Assembly (NCBI GenBank): GCA_963835955.1
Contig: CAWIHZ010000005.1
Coordinates: forward strand, 248,001-312,000
Reading direction: 5' to 3'
DNA from: Roseiarcus sp963835955
GTDB taxonomy: Bacteria; Pseudomonadota; Alphaproteobacteria; Rhizobiales; Beijerinckiaceae
DNA: 64,000 nt
The notes under the pieces were generated by a model. That model was not told the origin of the DNA. It did not search any database and saw only the letters and a program-made list of their open reading frames with translations. Position 1 is the first letter of the stretch, and every line of letters begins with the position of its first letter. Positions 7,997 to 16,999 of the stretch are shown piece after piece. The position numbers were made by a program, and so were the translations under genes.

Positions 7997-9223
7997 GTGA
8001 GCACAGCGCCGACATACGCCGGGGGGATCGCTGAAAAGCGCGCGGCCGCTCAGGCCGCAACGCTCAGCGTGTTGATGGCCGTCAGCGCCTCGCACATGCT
8101 CAATGACGTGATGCAGTCGCTGGCGCCGGCGCTCTATCCGGTGTTCCGCGAGAGCCTCGGCCTGAGTTTCTTTCAGGTCGGCATCATCACTTTCGTCTTT
8201 CAGTCGACCGCCTCGCTGCTGCAGCCCGTTATCGGGCTGGTCGCCGACCGCCGGCCGATGAACTTCATCCTGCCGGCCGGCATGACCTTCACCTTCTTCG
8301 GGATCTTCCTGCTCGCCTTCGCCAGCACTTACGTTCTGATCCTGGCGGCGGTGGCGGTGATCGGGATCGGCAGCGCCGTCTTTCACCCCGAAGCGTCTCG
8401 CATCGCCCGCGCGGCGTCGGGCGGCAGGCACGGCTTCGCGCAGAGTTTGTTTCAGGTCGGCGGCTATTTCGGCCAGTCGACCGGCCCATTGCTGGCGGCC
8501 TTTATCGTGGTGCCGTTCGGCCAACGATCGGTGCTCGCGTTCACCGCATTCGCGTTCGCGGCGATCGTGATTCTGACCGCAGTGAGCCGCTGGCACGCGG
8601 CCCGTCGCATAGAGCACAAGCGCGTCGATGCGGCCGTCGGCCCCGCGCTGCCGCGCGCCGTCGTTGTGCGGACGATCGCGGTGCTCATCATCCTCCTGTT
8701 CTCGAAGGTGCTCTATCTGTCAAGCATCGGCAGCTACTACACCTTCTATCTGATGGGCGCGTTCGACGTTTCGCTGCAGACCGCGCAGGTGATGCTGTTC
8801 GTCTTTCTCGCCTCGGTGGCGGTCGGCACTTTCCTCGGCGGCACGCTCACCGATCGTTTCGGCGCCAAATACATCATCTGGGGTTCGATCCTCGGCGTCC
8901 TGCCGTTCACCTTGCTGCTGCCCCACCTCGGCCTCGTCGGAACGCTCATCAATTCAATCGCGATCGGTCTCGTCATCTCCTCCGCCTTCTCGGCGATCGT
9001 CGTCTATGCGCAGGAATTGACGCCGGGCAACGTCGGCGCGGTCGCGGGCCTGTTCTTCGGCTTGTCTTTCGGCCTCGGCGGGATCGGCGCGGCGCTGTTG
9101 GGGGCGCTCGCCGACAGAACAAGCCTCAATTTCGTCTATCAGGTCTGCGCATTCCTGCCGGCGGTCGGGCTTCTCGGGGCCCTCCTGCCCAACCCGCGCG
9201 CGAAATCCGCCTCAGACCTGTAG
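7997..9223 (+). CDS. MFS efflux transporter, fosmidomycin-resistance (Fsr)-like
   Basis: A 408-residue inner-membrane protein with about 12 hydrophobic segments. The early motif ASHMLNDVMQSLAPALYPVF, the loop GLVADRRPM, the FHPEASRIAR segment and the LFQVGGYFGQSTGPLLAA helix are hallmarks of the Fsr branch of the major facilitator superfamily. The substrate cannot be told. Start is GTG 7997. The last 98 bases overlap the 3' end of a convergent hydroxylase gene. Confidence 0.88.
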   Translation: MSTAPTYAGGIAEKRAAAQAATLSVLMAVSASHMLNDVMQSLAPALYPVFRESLGLSFFQVGIITFVFQSTASLLQPVIGLVADRRPMNFILPAGMTFTFFGIFLLAFASTYVLILAAVAVIGIGSAVFHPEASRIARAASGGRHGFAQSLFQVGGYFGQSTGPLLAAFIVVPFGQRSVLAFTAFAFAAIVILTAVSRWHAARRIEHKRVDAAVGPALPRAVVVRTIAVLIILLFSKVLYLSSIGSYYTFYLMGAFDVSLQTAQVMLFVFLASVAVGTFLGGTLTDRFGAKYIIWGSILGVLPFTLLLPHLGLVGTLINSIAIGLVISSAFSAIVVYAQELTPGNVGAVAGLFFGLSFGLGGIGAALLGALADRTSLNFVYQVCAFLPAVGLLGALLPNPRAKSASDL

Positions 9224-10325
9224 CCGCGCTCCATAGCCCGTCGAGAAACGGGCGTCCTTCCGGGCGTCCCACGGAGCGCGGCCCGACGCGGTCAGCGACC
9301 GCCCATAAAGCCGGCCGCGCCGAGGCTGCTTCGGACGGCGCCGTCGTCGTCGGCGCGCGCATTCCAACAAGCGCGGCGAAGAACCTCAGCGCCGGGTCGA
9401 CCACCAGCCCCATGACGCCGTGCGGATCATGCTGATGGCCCGACGCGCCGTAAGTGAGGCGCGGCGATTCGGCCGGCGGCATGCGCAGGCTGCCCGCCAG
9501 CCAGTCCCAGATCGCCAGGCTCGCGCCCATGTTGCAATTGTAGTGGGCGGGGTCTGCGGAATGATGCAGTTGATGATGGGCCGGGCTCATGAGCACCCGG
9601 CCCCAGGCGCCGGTGAACGGGATCCAGATCTGGGAGTGCTGAAGCTGCGCCGTCAGGTAGATATAGAGCAGCATCAGGACGTTGGTGTCGAACAGCGTGA
9701 ACGACACCGCTTTCCTGCCGAGCGCGTATTGCGCTACGCCGCCGATCACGCCGATGAACAGCGACAGATTGTTGGCGAGGATCAGCGAATTGAGCGGGTG
9801 AACACGGAAGTTGACGAGCGGCGTCAGGACTTCCGCCGAATGATGCGCCTTGTGCAGCTCCCATAGGGCGGGAATACGGTGCTTGAGCGTGTGGTCGCAG
9901 AAGAAGCCGAGTTCGTAGGCGATGAAGAGCGCGAGCGTGCGCGCCGCGTCGAGCAAGACGTCCGGCGCCTGCGGCGTCGGCCGCGGTCCGAGGCGGGCGG
10001 AAAGAAACGCGGCGACGCCATCGCTGATCCAGGAGGTCGAGACGACGGCCCAGCCGATGATCGCGCCGAGCGTCGCCAGGCTGAAGACGCAATAGGCGAG
10101 GTCGGCGAGCGTCGATCGGTGGAAGAGAACCCGGCGGGAGAGGACGGCGCGGATCAGCGTTCTTAGGCGTATGCGCCTGTTGCGGCGCTTGCGCCGATGC
10201 GCCAGCCAGGCCAAGGCGATCAGGAGCGCGGCTGCGAGGGAATAGATGGAACAGATCGAGGACGGCGACAGGAAGGCCGCCGCCGCCGGCCGCAACGGTG
10301 AAAGGAGAATTTCGACAAGCGTCAT
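9126..10325 (-). CDS. Sterol desaturase / fatty acid hydroxylase family membrane protein
   Basis: A 399-residue di-iron membrane enzyme. The His clusters that bind two irons are present in order: HTLKH, HKAHH and HHQLHH. Hydrophobic segments flank them, as expected for the family (C-5 sterol desaturase, carotenoid and fatty-acid hydroxylases). The last 70 or so residues after the hydroxylase domain are Arg/Ala/Pro-rich and overlap the MFS gene on the other strand, so the C-terminus may be a recent extension past an original stop. The substrate is unknown. Confidence 0.85.
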   Translation of the reverse strand: MTLVEILLSPLRPAAAAFLSPSSICSIYSLAAALLIALAWLAHRRKRRNRRIRLRTLIRAVLSRRVLFHRSTLADLAYCVFSLATLGAIIGWAVVSTSWISDGVAAFLSARLGPRPTPQAPDVLLDAARTLALFIAYELGFFCDHTLKHRIPALWELHKAHHSAEVLTPLVNFRVHPLNSLILANNLSLFIGVIGGVAQYALGRKAVSFTLFDTNVLMLLYIYLTAQLQHSQIWIPFTGAWGRVLMSPAHHQLHHSADPAHYNCNMGASLAIWDWLAGSLRMPPAESPRLTYGASGHQHDPHGVMGLVVDPALRFFAALVGMRAPTTTAPSEAASARPALWAVADRVGPRSVGRPEGRPFLDGLWSAATGLRRISRAGWAGGPREARPPAGMRRPDRRN

Positions 10326-10707
10326 CGGCGCGATGTCTTCTTGGCCGTCGGACTCGGCGCCACGCCGGGACCATTTGAGAAAACGTTATGGTCCAACGCT
10401 TAAGGATTGGTGGTTTCGATTCGTACGAGCGGCCGTTCGCCGCATCGCGCGCTTGCTTGCGCAGGCAAGTTCCGCACGTAAGGCGCCGCGATCGCGATCC
10501 GTCTGCGGCGCTCGACGCCATGCCGGTGCGTAATTTGGCATGACGCTTGCGAGGATATTCGCGCGCGCCTCCAACGAGGGGCCGCGGATACCGAGTGACC
10601 CGGCGCGGCAAGGCGCGCGCCAGCGTGGTCGTTTAGCGTCCAAGGGGGCCAATCGACGGTCCCGAACCACAATTCAACAGCTACAGCACAACTTTGAGGG
10701 GGCCGCA
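10326..10707. other. Intergenic divergent region
   Basis: These 382 bases lie upstream of both the hydroxylase gene (minus) and a small secreted-protein gene (plus). No clear promoter pair or hairpin was found; the last 15 bases hold the GAGGGGG ribosome-binding site of the small gene. Confidence 0.35.
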
Positions 10708-10974
10708 ATGTCCGGCTATTCTATCGTGATCCTGGTCTGCTCTACCTTGCTTTCGCATTCGGACTGCCAGCCGAAGACCGCACTGGACGTCGTGCGCGGG
10801 CCGGAAGTGGACAATGTCGTCATGTGCTCATTGAATGCGCAGACGATGATGGCGCGCACAGATCTCGTGCGCGGCGACGCCAACCAATATATGAAGGTGG
10901 TGTGCACGCCGTCCAAGACCATCGACGAGTGGATGGCCGAGCTTGAGGCGCGCAAGGCCGCCGTCCTGCGGTGA
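10708..10974 (+). CDS. Small conserved hypothetical protein, probably exported
   Basis: An 88-residue product from ATG 10708 with a strong GAGGGGG site about six bases upstream. The N-terminus MSGYSIVILVCSTLLSHSDC is hydrophobic, compatible with a signal or lipobox-like sequence. The core DNVVMCSLNAQTMMARTDL and the tail IDEWMAELEARKA look conserved among rhizobial small proteins I have seen. A truncated, diverged second copy of the core lies 75 bases downstream. Function unknown. Confidence 0.65.
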   Translation: MSGYSIVILVCSTLLSHSDCQPKTALDVVRGPEVDNVVMCSLNAQTMMARTDLVRGDANQYMKVVCTPSKTIDEWMAELEARKAAVLR

Positions 10975-11047
10975 GGCGGTTTCGCCGCCCAATTGCGCAT
11001 TGAGCCCAGCCGGACGAGTTCCCATCCGGTGCGGCAGTGTGACCCAC

Positions 11048-11098
11048 AATGTCGTCATGTGCTCGCTTCGCGCCGCGGCGATGGACACCTGGCGCACC
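11048..11098 (+). pseudogene. Truncated paralogue of the upstream small protein
   Basis: Reading from 11048 gives NVVMCSLRAAAMDTWRT, which aligns with NVVMCSLNAQTMMARTD of the gene at 10708-10974; the first 17 bases are identical. The similarity stops where the 81-bp repeat begins (11091), so the repeat appears to have cut the paralogue. Confidence 0.5.
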
Positions 11099-11171
11099 GC
11101 GGTCGCAGCGGCCTGACAACTCCTGAGGCGCCGACACTTCGCGCTCGCTGCACGGCAACGTGACAAAGCCG
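11091..11171. repeat. 81-bp dispersed repeat, copy A
   Basis: It matches 15177-15257 with four mismatches in 81 bases and no gap. Similarity begins at GGCGCACCGC and ends at AAGCCG in both copies, and each copy truncates a different coding fragment on its left. On the minus strand one frame reads GFVTLPCSEREVSAPQEL through both copies. Confidence 0.85.
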
Positions 11172-11271
11172 GACCAATCGATCCAAGTAACGACGCCGGT
11201 TCCGATCCCGCTCACGAATTGACAGCGCTGGTCGCGGGACCGACTATTGTTGTTCCTGAAAAGGGTCCGCC

Positions 11272-12282
11272 ATGAGCGCCGTCAATCATCAGTTCCGGCT
11301 TGCCGCCAGGCCGGTCGGGCTTCCCAAACGCAGCGACTGGAGCCTGACCGAGGAGCCGGCGCCTGAGCCGGGCGATGGCGAGTTCCTGGTCAAAATCCTT
11401 TTTATCTCGCTCGACCCGGCGATGAGGGGGTGGATGAACGAGGGCCGCTCCTACATCGCGCCGGTCGGCATCGGCGAGGTGATGCGGGCCGGGGCAGCGG
11501 GCAGGGTCATATCTTCGAAGCACCCCGGATTCGCCGTCGGCGAACATGTGTATGGCAGCTTCGGGGTTCAGGAATATGCCCTCTCGAAAGGCGAAGGCGT
11601 CATAAAAGTCGATCTAAGCCTGGCGCCGTTGCCAGTCTTTCTCGGCACGCTCGGCTTGCCAGGCATGACCGCTTATTTCGGCCTCCTCGACATCGGCAAA
11701 CCGCAAGCCGGCCAGACCGTGGTCGTTTCGGGCGCGGCCGGCGCTGTCGGCATGGTGGTGGGTCAGATCGCCCGGATCCATCGCTGCCGCGTCGTCGGCA
11801 TCGCCGGTGGCCCCCAGAAGTGCCGCTATCTCGTCGCCGAGCTCGGCTTCGATGCGGCGCTTGACTACAAGACCGAAGATGTCCGCAAGGCGCTACGGCA
11901 GCATTGTCCCAAGGGGATCGACGTCTATTTCGACAACGTTGGCGGCGACATTCTCGACGCGGCGCTGGCCAACCTGGCGCGCCATGCCCGTATCGTGATC
12001 TGCGGCGCGATCTCACAGTACAACAATACGACCCCGGTCAAGGGGCCGAGCAACTACCTTTCCCTGCTGGTCAACCGCGCCAGCATGACCGGCATGGTCG
12101 TCTTCGACTACGCGGAGCGCTATCCCGAGGCGGCAAGCGCGATTGCCGGCTGGCTCGCCGCCGGCAAGCTCAAGTCGCGCGAGGATATCGTCGCCGGGTT
12201 TGCAACCTTTCCAGAGACGCTCCTCAAGCTCTTCGCGGGTGAGAACTTTGGTAAGCTCGTGCTGCAGGTCGCCGAAGCGTGA
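11272..12282 (+). CDS. NADP-dependent oxidoreductase, CurA / prostaglandin-reductase-like (MDR family)
   Basis: A 336-residue zinc-independent medium-chain reductase. The N-terminal catalytic fold contains ISLDPAMRGWMNE and the turn LGLPGMTAYFGLLDIG. The Rossmann motif SGAAGAVGMVVGQIA follows, then FDNVGGDILDAAL and ICGAISQYNN, all typical of the leukotriene B4 dehydrogenase / curcumin reductase branch, which reduces activated alkenes with NADPH. It stands alone with its own upstream region. Confidence 0.9.
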   Translation: MSAVNHQFRLAARPVGLPKRSDWSLTEEPAPEPGDGEFLVKILFISLDPAMRGWMNEGRSYIAPVGIGEVMRAGAAGRVISSKHPGFAVGEHVYGSFGVQEYALSKGEGVIKVDLSLAPLPVFLGTLGLPGMTAYFGLLDIGKPQAGQTVVVSGAAGAVGMVVGQIARIHRCRVVGIAGGPQKCRYLVAELGFDAALDYKTEDVRKALRQHCPKGIDVYFDNVGGDILDAALANLARHARIVICGAISQYNNTTPVKGPSNYLSLLVNRASMTGMVVFDYAERYPEAASAIAGWLAAGKLKSREDIVAGFATFPETLLKLFAGENFGKLVLQVAEA

Positions 12283-12299
12283 GGGTCGGCGGAGTCGCG

Positions 12300-12410
12300 T
12301 TAGGCATTCTCGTCAATTTGGTCACCACGTGAAAGGCGGCGCGCGATATCCGCGGTTTGCAGCCAAGCGCGCGCCTCCGTAAGCTTTGCGATCAGCCCGG
12401 ATGTGTTCAT
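12300..12410 (-). CDS. Possible very small protein (36 aa)
   Basis: ATG 12410 follows GAGGAA by 10 bases and encodes a 36-residue product, MNTSGLIAKLTEARAWLQTA onward, ending SRGDQIDENA. The spacing and charged helical character make it plausible, but there is no family evidence. It could be chance. Confidence 0.3.
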   Translation of the reverse strand: MNTSGLIAKLTEARAWLQTADIARRLSRGDQIDENA

Positions 12411-12613
12411 TGCAGAGATTTCCTCATGATTCGATTCGGGGCCTCTATGGCATGGCCCCGCCGCCATTTCATTGTCGTACCATCGCGTCACCCTTCGATT
12501 CCCGCGGGCCTCCCGCGACCTAACGTCAACGCCGGCCGTTGATGGCCTTCGGCTCGGCCTTGCAATGGATGGCGGCTCGGATAGGTTCGTCGGCCTATTC
12601 GAGAGGATGCCCC

Positions 12614-12823
12614 ATGGCGACAGGCACGGTGAAATGGTTCAATGCAACGAAGGGCTTCGGGTTCATTCAACCCGATGGCGGCGGGTCCGATGTGTTTGTG
12701 CATATCAGCGCGGTCGAACGGGCCGGCCTGCATGATCTTCATGAAGGGCAGAAGATCGCCTACGAGGTCGTTGCCGACAGGCGCACCGGCAAATCGTCGG
12801 CGGATAATTTGAAACCGGTCTGA
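12614..12823 (+). CDS. Cold-shock protein (CspA family)
   Basis: A 69-residue single-stranded nucleic-acid-binding OB-fold protein. RNP1 (KGFGFI) and RNP2 (VFVHIS) are both present, along with the N-terminal GTVKWFN. It acts as an RNA chaperone. Start ATG 12614 is fixed by the family N-terminus. Confidence 0.95.
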   Translation: MATGTVKWFNATKGFGFIQPDGGGSDVFVHISAVERAGLHDLHEGQKIAYEVVADRRTGKSSADNLKPV

Positions 12824-12831
12824 AATTGCCT

Positions 12832-13067
12832 GTGTCCTATCACGTCGTCATCGCATTCGATCGGGATGCGGAAGGCGACTTGAGGCCCGGCGAAGCTAAG
12901 GAGGTCATGAGTCCGGTCGTGGCCGAGCGGCGCGCCCGCGGGCTCGCGCTCGAACACGCGGGCGCCCTGGCGTTGTCGCGCACCGGCGATCCGGTAACGG
13001 CGAGTTTGAGGACGCGGTTATCCTGACGCGGTTTGGCGAGGTCGATCTCGAGTCGCTCTGCGGGTGA
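12832..13067 (+). CDS. Small conserved protein, frameshifted
   Basis: From GTG 12832 (or TTG 12826) the frame reads SYHVVIAFDRDAEGDLRPGE and on to SRTGDPVT, then shifts. Adding one G to the GG at 12999-13000 restores GEFEDAVILTRFGEV and an end at TGA 13065-13067, which continues the same protein naturally. The gene follows the cold-shock gene by eight bases. The family is one I associate with Hyphomicrobiales hypothetical proteins; function unknown. The indel may be a sequencing error. Confidence 0.55.
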
Positions 13068-13241
13068 GAGCGCGTTATCGCTACCGGACGGCGCCCGCTG
13101 ATCAGGGACCACCTTCGATTTTGCGCAGGTCGTCGGTTCGGTCATGTCTTTGGCCTTTTGCGCGGCGACATAGAGTCCTGCCCCGAGGTTGAAGCGAATG
13201 GCGAACTCGAGTGAGGCTGTCTCGCTAAATCGGCCGAGTTG

Positions 13242-14927
13242 ATGCGCCACTCGGCGAACAAATCCGTGCCGCCAGCTCGCGGCATTTTCTCGCCCCTGCG
13301 CTACCCAGTGTTCCGGCGCATCTGGACCGCAAGCCTTCTATCCAACCTCGGCATCTTGATTCTGGGCGTCGGCGCCGCGTGGGCGATGACGAAGATCTCT
13401 TCATCGACCGCCTTGGTGGCGCTGGTCCAGACGTCGTTGATGTTGCCAATCGCCCTGGTGTCGACGCCAGCGGGCGCGATCGCGGATATGTTTGATCGAC
13501 GGGTCGTAGGAATTGTCGCTCTATCGATCGCGTTGGCCGGCTCAATCGCGCTCTCGGCTCTGGCGTGGGTTGGCGTCATGACGCCAACCCTCCTGCTTGT
13601 CTTCTGCTTCGTCATTGGCGGCGGAATGGCCTTATTTGGACCGGCATGGCAGGCGTCTGTCAGCGAACAGGTGCCGGCGGAGGCGTTGCCCTCGGCCGTC
13701 GCCCTCAATGGCATCAGCTACAACATCGCCCGCAGCTTTGGGCCGGCGATCGGTGGCGTCATCGTCGCGTCGGCGGGGGCGGTCGCCGCATTCGCTGCCA
13801 ATGCGCTTCTCTATCTGCCTCTTCTAACCGTCCTGTTCTTCTGGCGTCGGCAGAAGGAGCCGTCGCGGCTGCCGCCGGAAAGACTGGCCCGGGCGGTCAT
13901 TTCCGGCGTTCGCTACGTCGTACACTCGCCGTCAATTCGAATTGTGCTCGGGCGGACCCTGGTCACCGGGATAGCCGGCGGTTCAGTCTCGGCGCTGATG
14001 CCGATTGTCGCGCGCGACCTTCTGCATGGCGGCGCTCAAACATACGGCGTCATGCTGGGGGCGTTCGGTATGGGCGCGGTGATAGGAGCGCTCAACATAT
14101 CTACGCTTCGCGGGCGGTTGGGAGACGAAGTGTCGATCCGCCTGTGCATGATCGTCATGGGCGTCTGTGTCGCAATTGTCGCGATCAGCCGCTCTCCAGC
14201 GCTGTCGGGAAGCGCGCTCGTCTTCGCCGGCGCTGGCTGGACGGCTTCGGTCACGCTGTTCAATGTCGGGGTTCAACTCGCCGCCCCGCGCTGGGTCGCT
14301 GGCCGCGCGCTGGCGGCCTATCAGGCGGCCATCACAGGCGGGATTGCGTTCGGCAGCTGGATGTGGGGCAGCGTGGCGAGCGTCATTGGGGTCGAGGGAG
14401 CGCTGCTCATTTCGGGCGCAACATTGTTTGCTTCGCCATTGCTCGGCTTGTGGATGAGGATGCCAACGGTCACCGGCCCCAACGAGCTGAGCCTTGACGT
14501 CCTCGCCGATCCCGAAGTGCGGCTCTCACTGACGCCGCGCAGCGGACCGATCGTGGTCGAGATCGAATATCGTGTCGATCCCGCCAGGGCGCGCCTCTTC
14601 TACGCCGTCATGCAGCACGTTCAGCTCAGCCGCCAGCGCAACGGCGCTTACGGTTGGTCATTCGCGCGAGACATCGCCGATCCTGAACTATGGACCGAGC
14701 GCTTTCATTGCCCAACGTGGCATGACTATCTGCGGCAGCGAAGCCGGTCCACGGCGTCGGAGCGCGCCTTGCACATGCGGGCCAACGAATTCCATATCGG
14801 TCCGGAGCCAATCCGGATTCGCCGCATGCTGGAACGCCCGATCGGATCCGTGCGCTGGAGAGAGGACACGCCCGATCGATCAACCGCCGACGTGGCGCCG
14901 ATTACGAGCCCGGGGACTGGCCCCTGA
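13242..14927 (+). CDS. MFS transporter, EntS/MFS_3-like, with C-terminal soluble domain
   Basis: A 561-residue protein. Residues 1-415 form about 12 membrane segments with the motif AGAIADMFDRR (loop 2-3) and GISYNIARSFGPAIGG, as in the enterobactin-exporter-like MFS_3 group. After the last helix comes a soluble region of about 130 residues (from about VRLSLTPRSGPIVVEIEYRV) that contains HCPTWHDYLRQRSR, which I recognise as the extension found in this transporter group. Substrate unknown. ATG 13242 is preferred over TTG 13239. Confidence 0.85.
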   Translation: MRHSANKSVPPARGIFSPLRYPVFRRIWTASLLSNLGILILGVGAAWAMTKISSSTALVALVQTSLMLPIALVSTPAGAIADMFDRRVVGIVALSIALAGSIALSALAWVGVMTPTLLLVFCFVIGGGMALFGPAWQASVSEQVPAEALPSAVALNGISYNIARSFGPAIGGVIVASAGAVAAFAANALLYLPLLTVLFFWRRQKEPSRLPPERLARAVISGVRYVVHSPSIRIVLGRTLVTGIAGGSVSALMPIVARDLLHGGAQTYGVMLGAFGMGAVIGALNISTLRGRLGDEVSIRLCMIVMGVCVAIVAISRSPALSGSALVFAGAGWTASVTLFNVGVQLAAPRWVAGRALAAYQAAITGGIAFGSWMWGSVASVIGVEGALLISGATLFASPLLGLWMRMPTVTGPNELSLDVLADPEVRLSLTPRSGPIVVEIEYRVDPARARLFYAVMQHVQLSRQRNGAYGWSFARDIADPELWTERFHCPTWHDYLRQRSRSTASERALHMRANEFHIGPEPIRIRRMLERPIGSVRWREDTPDRSTADVAPITSPGTGP

Positions 14928-15033
14928 TCAAGTTCGCGCCGGATCTCCCGGAGCGCCTACGGCCGCGACGCAGGACGGCGTTGTCACGCCGGGTTGGGGT
15001 TGCGGTCCGGCCCGTGGCCGAATAACCGAGCGG

Positions 15034-15178
15034 ATGAAGAAAATCAGCTACGCCGGATATCGGTTCCCGCCCGAGATCATTCAGCAAGCAATATGGCTCT
15101 ATCTCCGGTTCACCCTCAGCCTGCGCGACGTCGAGGATTTGTTGGCGGAACGCGGATTGGCGGTGTCCTACGAGACGG
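15034..15178 (+). pseudogene. IS6-family transposase, N-terminal fragment
   Basis: From ATG 15034 the frame gives FPPEIIQQAIWLYLRFTLSL and RDVEDLLAERG, the N-terminal helix-turn-helix region of IS6-family transposases. It is cut after VSYET, exactly where copy B of the 81-bp repeat begins; the DDE domain is missing. A dead element. Confidence 0.8.
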
Positions 15179-15257
15179 CGCACCGCGGTCGCAGCGGCCT
15201 GTCAATTCTTGAGGCGCCGACACTTCGCGCTCGCTGCACGGCAACGTGACGAAGCCG
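15177..15257. repeat. 81-bp dispersed repeat, copy B
   Basis: Second copy of the repeat at 11091-11171, in the same orientation. It abuts the IS6 transposase fragment on the left and unique sequence on the right. Confidence 0.85.
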
Positions 15258-15446
15258 TCTCCCCCAATCGCTATGCAACTCGCCGCGGAAAAGGAATTTT
15301 GCCCCGGAGACTGGAGGGCGGGCGCCGCCGCCGCAGGCCGAAATCTCAGTCTCTCTGAGGTTTCCTGTGCACTCCCGGTGCACAAGCGCCGGACATGTCG
15401 AGGATATCCCTAGAGACAGAAAATCGTGCAATATCAATTAGTTGCG

Positions 15447-15522
<76 letters not shown>

Positions 15523-15532
15523 GTCGCGCCGC

Positions 15533-15561
15533 TGTTTACGTGCGCTCCCCTGCACGGTCAA
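15533..15561 (-). promoter_or_regulatory. Promoter of tRNA-Ala
   Basis: On the minus strand TTGACC (15561-15556) and TAAACA (15538-15533) are spaced by 17 bases and end 10 bases before the mature tRNA. Good sigma-70 match by sequence and position. Confidence 0.55.
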
Positions 15562-15662
15562 GTCCTTCGCTGTTCGTGTTAGCGCAACATGAGAATGTCC
15601 CCTTTTAGCCGAACTTAGCCGATTGGGCGGAATTGGTGAGGCTAAGGGGTTGAGGCCACTGT

Positions 15663-15887
15663 GACGAAGCCATCCGCGCCGCCAAAGCCAAGCTCTTCTT
15701 CCCGCCCGCCTACTCGCCCGACCTCAATCCGATCGAGCAGGCGTTCGCCAAAATGAAAACCCTGCTGCGCAAGGCCGACGCCCGAACCATCGAAGACACC
15801 TGGCGAACCATCGGCGCCCTGCTCGACTGCTTCACCCCGACAGAATGCGCAAGCTACTTCCAGAACGCAGGATATGCTTCAACCTAA
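15663..15887 (+). pseudogene. IS630-family transposase, C-terminal fragment
   Basis: The 74 codons before TAA 15885-15887 encode KLFFPPAYSPDLNPIEQAFA and FTPTECASYFQNAGY, the last part of the DDE_3 domain including its final catalytic Glu (NPIEQ) and the usual C-terminus. The upstream two thirds of the gene are gone. No start codon. Confidence 0.85.
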
Positions 15888-15904
15888 CCAGATCGCGCTC
15901 TAAG

Positions 15905-15987
15905 GTGTGAAATGTCCCGCTCTGTCGCAACCGATGGAGCGAGAAATGACGAAGTCACGCAAGAAGTTTGATGCGGCGTTCAAGGTC
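15905..15987 (+). pseudogene. IS3-family left end and OrfA N-terminus
   Basis: ATG 15946 encodes MTKSRKKFDAAFK, the start of IS3-type OrfA, after a leader with TGTGAAATGTCCC that looks like the element's end. The match stops after 13 codons. The remnant lies next to the 3' end of the ABC permease gene. Confidence 0.6.
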
Positions 15988-16039
15988 GTCTGGCGGGCGC
16001 ACAGGGCGAGTTGCCGCGAATTGCTCGCCATTCAAGCCG

Positions 16040-16999
16040 TCAACGCGCCCGCGGCCGCGGCGGCGCCGTCTTCTCGAGCCTCGCCGCGACCTCGGCCGGA
16101 GGCCGGGAAGCGCGGGTTCGGCGGCTATGGCTGATGACAAGCGCGGCGAGCGTCGCAACATAGGGCGAGATGTCGGTCAACTGGTTCGGCAGGCCCTGGC
16201 TCTGCAACTTGATGCTGAGAGCGTCTGCGAAACCGAACAGGACGCAGGCGGCTGCGGCGTAAAGAGGGTTATTGCGCCCGAGCATCACCGCGACCACCGC
16301 GATCCATCCCCGCCCGGCGCTCATGTCCTCGGCGAAGACGCTGACGGCGCCGAGCGACAGTTGCGCGCCGGCGAGCCCGGTCAGCGCCCCTGCGACGAGC
16401 ACGGTGACGATGCGGTAGCGGGCGACGTCAACGCCCAGCGTCTCGGCGGCGTCGGGTTGCTCGCCCACGCCGCGCAGCCTGAGGCCCACGGGTGTCGTAA
16501 ACAACACGACGCTGACCAGCGCCGTGAGCGCCCAGGCGACAAGGGTCAATGCTGACTGCCGGCCCAAGGCCCAGCCGAGGACAGGCACGCCGATGAGCGG
16601 TGGGATCGTGATCCGGCCCAGACCGACGATGCCCGGATCGCTGAAGGTGCCGCTGACGCCGAATGTCACCCTCAGCAAGTAGGCGGTCAGGCCGGACGCG
16701 AGCAGGTTCATCCCGATTCCGATCACGACCGGATCGCCGCGAAAGACAGTGGCGCCAAAGCCGAGCACCAGCGAAAAGGCGATCGCGCCGGCCATCGCCG
16801 CGGCGACGCCTCCAACTGCGCTATGCGTAAAGTAGCTGCCGGCGACGCCTGAGAAGGCGCCGACCAGCATCTGGCCCTCGAGCGCTAAATTGAAGACGCC
16901 GACCCGGCCGCACAGCACGCCCGCGAGCGACGCGAACAGGATCGGGGTGATCGCCTGCACCGCCGACTGGAACAGAAATGGAGTGAAAACGCCGCTCAT
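16040..16999 (-). CDS. BMP-type ABC transporter permease 2
   Basis: A 319-residue inner-membrane permease of the BPD_transp_2 (LivHM-like) fold used by basic-membrane-protein nucleoside transporters. The early motif CGRVGVFNLALEGQMLVGAF, the segment VVIGIGMNLLASGLTAYLLR and the GLRLRGVGEQPDAAETLGVD coupling loop are family features. ATG 16999 overlaps the stop of permease 1 by four bases. The C-terminal tail (about 30 residues, Arg/Pro-rich) extends towards the IS remnants. Confidence 0.9.
   Translation of the reverse strand: MSGVFTPFLFQSAVQAITPILFASLAGVLCGRVGVFNLALEGQMLVGAFSGVAGSYFTHSAVGGVAAAMAGAIAFSLVLGFGATVFRGDPVVIGIGMNLLASGLTAYLLRVTFGVSGTFSDPGIVGLGRITIPPLIGVPVLGWALGRQSALTLVAWALTALVSVVLFTTPVGLRLRGVGEQPDAAETLGVDVARYRIVTVLVAGALTGLAGAQLSLGAVSVFAEDMSAGRGWIAVVAVMLGRNNPLYAAAACVLFGFADALSIKLQSQGLPNQLTDISPYVATLAALVISHSRRTRASRPPAEVAARLEKTAPPRPRAR

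Noticed and set aside
10975..10989. Hairpin GGCGG-TTTCG-CCGCC as terminator
   Set aside because: Five-base stem without a T-run; too weak to call.
12840..13250. Minus-strand frame of 136 codons
   Set aside because: Antisense to the frameshifted small gene; no ribosome-binding site or conserved segment.
15655..15671. Third copy of the 81-bp repeat
   Set aside because: Only GTGACGAAGCC is shared; the rest differs.
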